The notes beneath the pieces are model-generated. The model saw nothing but the letters and a program-made list of their open reading frames with translations, was not told the origin of the DNA and searched no databases. From Panulirus ornatus (lineage: Eukaryota > Arthropoda > Malacostraca > Decapoda > Palinuridae), in contig NC_092262.1 in NCBI RefSeq assembly GCF_036320965.1, positions 265,342 through 329,341 of the forward strand: a DNA stretch of 64,000 nucleotides, written 5' to 3'. Below are positions 60,541 through 64,000 of the stretch, piece after piece (the first letter of the stretch is position 1; each line of letters opens with the position of its first letter). A program made the translations under genes and the position numbers.

Positions 60541-62377
60541 TTTGGCGAGAATAGGCTGGACAGAAGAGAGAGGCTCGGGACGAGAGTAAGGTATGACAGG
60601 AGCGAGAGGCTTGGTACGAGAATAGGCAGGACAGGAGAGAGAGGCTTGTGACAAGAATAGGCAGGACATAAGAGAGAGGCTTGGGACGAGAGTGAGGCAG
60701 AACAGGAGAAGAGAATTGTGATGAGAGTCGGAGAGGACATGAGAGAGAGGCTTGGGACGAAAGTCAGGTAGGACAGGAAAGAGAGGCTTGGGACGAGAGT
60801 CAGGTAGGACAAAAGAGAGATAGACCTGGTACGAGAGTCAGGCTGGACAGGAGAGAGGATTGGGACGAGATTAGGCAGGACAGGAGAGAGAGGTTTGGGA
60901 CGAGAGTCAGGCACGACAGGAGACTGCGGCTTATGACGAGGTTCAGGCACGACAGGAGAGAGAGGCTTGGGACGAGAGTCGGGCTGGATAGGTGATAGAG
61001 GCTTGTGACGCGAATAGGCAGGACAGGAGAGAAAGCCTTGGGAAGAGAGTCAGGCAGAACAGGAGAGAGAGAATTGTGAAGAGAGTCGGGCAAGACATGA
61101 GAGAGAGGTTTGGGACGAGAGTCAGGTAGGACAGGAGAGAGAGGACTGGGACGAGAGTCAGGCTGGACAGGTGATAGAGGCTTGTGACGCGAATAGGCAG
61201 GACAGGAGAGAGAGCCTTGGGGAGAGAGCCAGGCAGAACAGGAGTGAGAGAATTGTGACGAGAGTCGAGCAGGACATGAGAGAGAGGTTTGGGACGAGAG
61301 TCAGGTAGGACAGGAGAGAGAGGACTGGGACAAAAGTCAGGCTGGACAGGATAAAGAGGCTTAGGACGAGAGTCAGACACGGCAGGAGAGAGAGGCTGTG
61401 GACGAGAGTCAGGCAGGACAGGAGAGGGAGGCTTGGGACGAGAGACAGGCAGGACAGGAGAGAGAGTCTTGTGACGAGAATAGGCTGGGCAGAAGGGAGA
61501 GGCTTGGGACGAGAGTCAGGCAAGACAGAAGAGAGAGGCTTGGGACGATAGTCAGGCAGGACAGGAGAAAGAGGATTGGGACGAGACTTAGGATGGACAA
61601 GAGAGAGAGGCTTTGGACGAAAGTCAGTCTGGACATGAGAGAGGCCTGTGACGAGAATAGGCCGGACAGGAGAGAGAGGCTTTGGACGAGAGTCAGGTAG
61701 GAGAGGAGAGAGAGGAATTGAACGAGAGTCAGGCTATGTAGGAGAGAGAGGCTTGGGATTAGAGTCAGTTTGGACAGGAGAGAGAGGCTTGTGACGAGAG
61801 TTAGGCAGGATAGGAGAGTGTCGGTTAGGACGAGAGTCAGGCAGGACAGGAGATAGAGGATTGGGACGACAGTCAGGCTTGACAGGAGAGAGAGGCCTGT
61901 GACGAGAATAGGCTGGAGAGGAGGGAGAGGCTTGGGACGACAGTCAGGCAGGGCAGGGGAGAGAGGCTTAGGACGAGAGTCAGGCAGTACAGGAGAAAGA
62001 GATTTGGAACAAGAGTCAGGCAGGACAGGAGAGAGAGGCTTGGGACGAGAGTCAGGCAGGACAGGAGAGAGAGGGCTGAGACGAGAATAGGCTGGACAAG
62101 AGAGAGAGGATTGGAACGAGAGTCAGGATCTACAGTAGAGAGGGTTGGGAACGAGAGTCAGGCAGGACAGAAGAGATGGGCCTGGGACTAGAGTCAGGCT
62201 GGACATGAGTGAGAGGCTTAGGACGAGAGTTAGGCAGGATAGAAGAGAGATCCTTAGGACGAGAGTCAGTCAGGAGAGGAGTAGAGGATTGGGACGAGAG
62301 TCAGGCAGGACAGGAGAGAAAGGCTTAGGGTAAGAGTCAGGCAGGACAAGAGAGAGAGTCGTAGGACGAGAGTCAGG
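60541..62377 (+). repeat. Satellite block 12
   Basis: A module with GACGCGAATAGGCAGG and GAATTGTGA(A/C)GAGAGTCG occurs near 61008 and again near 61188 (about 180-bp offset). From about 61550 to 62330 the sequence follows 56670-57450 at an offset of about 4,882 bp (marker TAGAGAGGGTTGGG at 62135 and 57253). No gene was seen. Confidence 0.85.
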
Positions 62378-64000
62378 ATGGACAGGAGAATGAGGCTTTT
62401 GACGAGAGTCAGGCAGAACAGGGGAAAGAGGCTTAGGACGAGAGTCAGACAGGGCAAGAGAAAGAGGCTTGGGACGAAAGTCAGGCAGGACAGGAGAGAG
62501 AGGCCTGAGACGAGAATAGGCAGGAAAGGAGAGAGAGGATTGGAACGAGAGTCAGGCTCTACAGGAGAGAGGGGTTTGGGACGAGAGTCAGGCAGGACAG
62601 GACAGAGAGGCTTGTGACTAGAATAGGCTGGACAGAAGAGAGAGGCTTGGGACGAGAGTCAGGCATGACAGAAGAGATAGGCTTGCGACGATAGTCAGGA
62701 AGGATAGGAGTAGAGGATTGGGACGAGAGTCAGGCAGGACAGTAGAGGCTTGGGACGATAGTCCGGCAGGGCAGGAGAAAGAGGATTGGGACGAGAGCTA
62801 GGCTGGACAGGAGAGAGAGGCATTGGATGGAAGTCCGGCTGGACATGAGAGAGAGGACTGTGACGAGAATCGGCCGGATAGGAGAGAGAGGCTTTGGACG
62901 AGAGTCAGGTAGGAGAGGAGAGAGAGGATTGGAACGAGAGTCAGTCACTATAGGAGAGAGAGGCTTGGGACTAGAGTCAGTTTGGACAGGAGAGAGAGGC
63001 TTGGGACGAGAGTTAGGCAGGATAGGAGAGCGTGGGTTAGGACTAGAGTCAGGCAGGACAATAGAGAGAGGCTTGGGACGACAGTCAGGCAGGACAGGAG
63101 AGAGAGGCTTGGGACGAGAGTCAGGCAGGACAAGAGAGAGAGGGCTGAGACGAAAATAGGCGGGACAAGTGGGAGAGGATTGGAACGAGAGTTAGGCACT
63201 ATCGGATAGAGAGGCTTGGTACCACAGTCAGGTAGGAAAGGAGAGAGATGATTGGGACGAGAGTCAGGCAAGACAGAAGAGAGAGGATTTGGACGATAGT
63301 CAGGCAGGACAGGAGAAAGAGGATTGGGACGAGACTTAGGATGGACAAGAGAGATAGGCTTTGGACGAAAGTCAGTCTGGACATGAGAGAGAGGCCTGTG
63401 ACGAGAATAGTCCGGACAGGAGAGAGAGGCTTTGGACGAGAGTCAGGTAGGAGAGGAGAGAGAGGATTGGAACGAGATTCAGGCACTATAGGAGAGAGAG
63501 GCTTGGGACTAGAGTTAGTTTGGACAGGAGAGAGAGGCTTGTGACGAGATTTAGGCAGGATAGGAGAGTGTGGGTTAGGACGAGAGTCAGGCAGGACAGG
63601 ATATAGAGGATTGGGACGACAGTCAGGCTTGACAGGAGAGAGAGGCCTGTGACGAGAATAGACTGGGGAGGAGGGAGAGGCTTGGGACGACAGTCAGGCA
63701 GGACAGGGGAGAGAGGCTTAGGACGAGAGTGACGCAGTACAGGAGAAAGAGGTTTGGAACAAGAGTCAGGCAGGACAGGAGAGAGAGGCTTGGGACGAGA
63801 GTCAGGCAGGACAGGAGAGAGAGGGCTGAGACGAGAATAGGCTGGACAAGAGAGAGAGGATTGGAACGAGAGTCAGGATCTACAGTAGAGAGGTTTGGGA
63901 ACGAGAGTCAGGCAGGACAGAAGAGATGGGCCTGGGACTAGAGTCAGGCTGGACATGAGAGAGAGGCTTAGGACGAGAGTTAGGCAGGATAGAAGAGAGA
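62378..64000 (+). repeat. Segmental copy of 55.7-57.3 kb (offset about 6.63-6.67 kb), runs off the window
   Basis: GATGGACAGGAGAATG (62378, compare 55708), GACAGTAGAGGCTTGG (62740, compare 56107) and TAGAGAGG(G/T)TTGGG (63887, compare 57253) are colinear with 6,633-6,670 bp offsets. One indel of about 36 bp, a single monomer, accounts for the change in offset. The array is still in progress at base 64000, so the right edge of the satellite is not reached. Confidence 0.88.

Overview
The whole 64 kb window is one continuous satellite (tandem-repeat) array. I find no supportable protein-coding gene, RNA gene, transposon or CRISPR array in it. The basic unit is about 36 bp, purine-rich on the + strand, with the core GACGAGAGTCAGGCAGGAC followed by a GA dinucleotide run and a GGCTTGG-type link to the next unit. 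A perfect consensus-type unit lies at 2312-2347. Simple division gives roughly 1,700-1,800 units. Common length variants are 35 bp (AGTCAGGC replaced by AATAGGC), 34 bp (one GA fewer) and 38, 40 or 42 bp (extra GA). Kilobase-scale higher-order repeats, interspersed satellite sub-families and a GA microsatellite indicate a eukaryotic nuclear genome, in a heterochromatin-like or otherwise repeat-dense locus. Frequent TG and CA variants of the single CpG per unit hint at a CpG-methylating genome such as a vertebrate or plant. I cannot name the species.

Layout: 1-4535 is a mixed-variant array. 4536-7530 is a block full of single-base deletions. 7531-13690 is a clean array with a 213/216-bp tandem duplication, an (AG)n tract of about 111 bp at 9424-9534, and a 450-bp segment repeated at a 1.10-kb offset. 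13691-14200 is another deletion-rich patch. 14201-24720 holds four successive 2.45-2.76 kb higher-order units, each made of three sub-units. 24721-27015 is a partial, rearranged continuation. 27016-29178 is the same satellite in the opposite orientation, the only strand switch in the window. 29179-39180 holds modules reused at 251-bp, 403-bp and 2,750-bp offsets. 39181-49260 is a mosaic with segmental copies at about 4.43 kb and 8.22 kb offsets, interrupted by a deletion-rich block at 43570-45180. 49221-51530 is clean array, and 51531-52505 is a third large deletion-rich block. 52506-64000 holds higher-order modules repeated at about 0.39, 0.43, 1.07, 1.75-2.1 and 6.63 kb.

There is no gene set working together here. 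Open reading frames in the window are a by-product of the repeat: 36 is divisible by 3, and the consensus has no stop codon in five of six frames, so each frame reads as a 12-residue periodic peptide until a 35-, 38- or 40-bp variant or a stop-creating substitution interrupts it. The interest lies in repeat evolution: nested higher-order structure, a polarity switch with nearly identical inverted arms, monomer-sized deletions between neighbouring units, a locus-specific GA expansion, and patches that look like uncorrected sequencing or assembly error.
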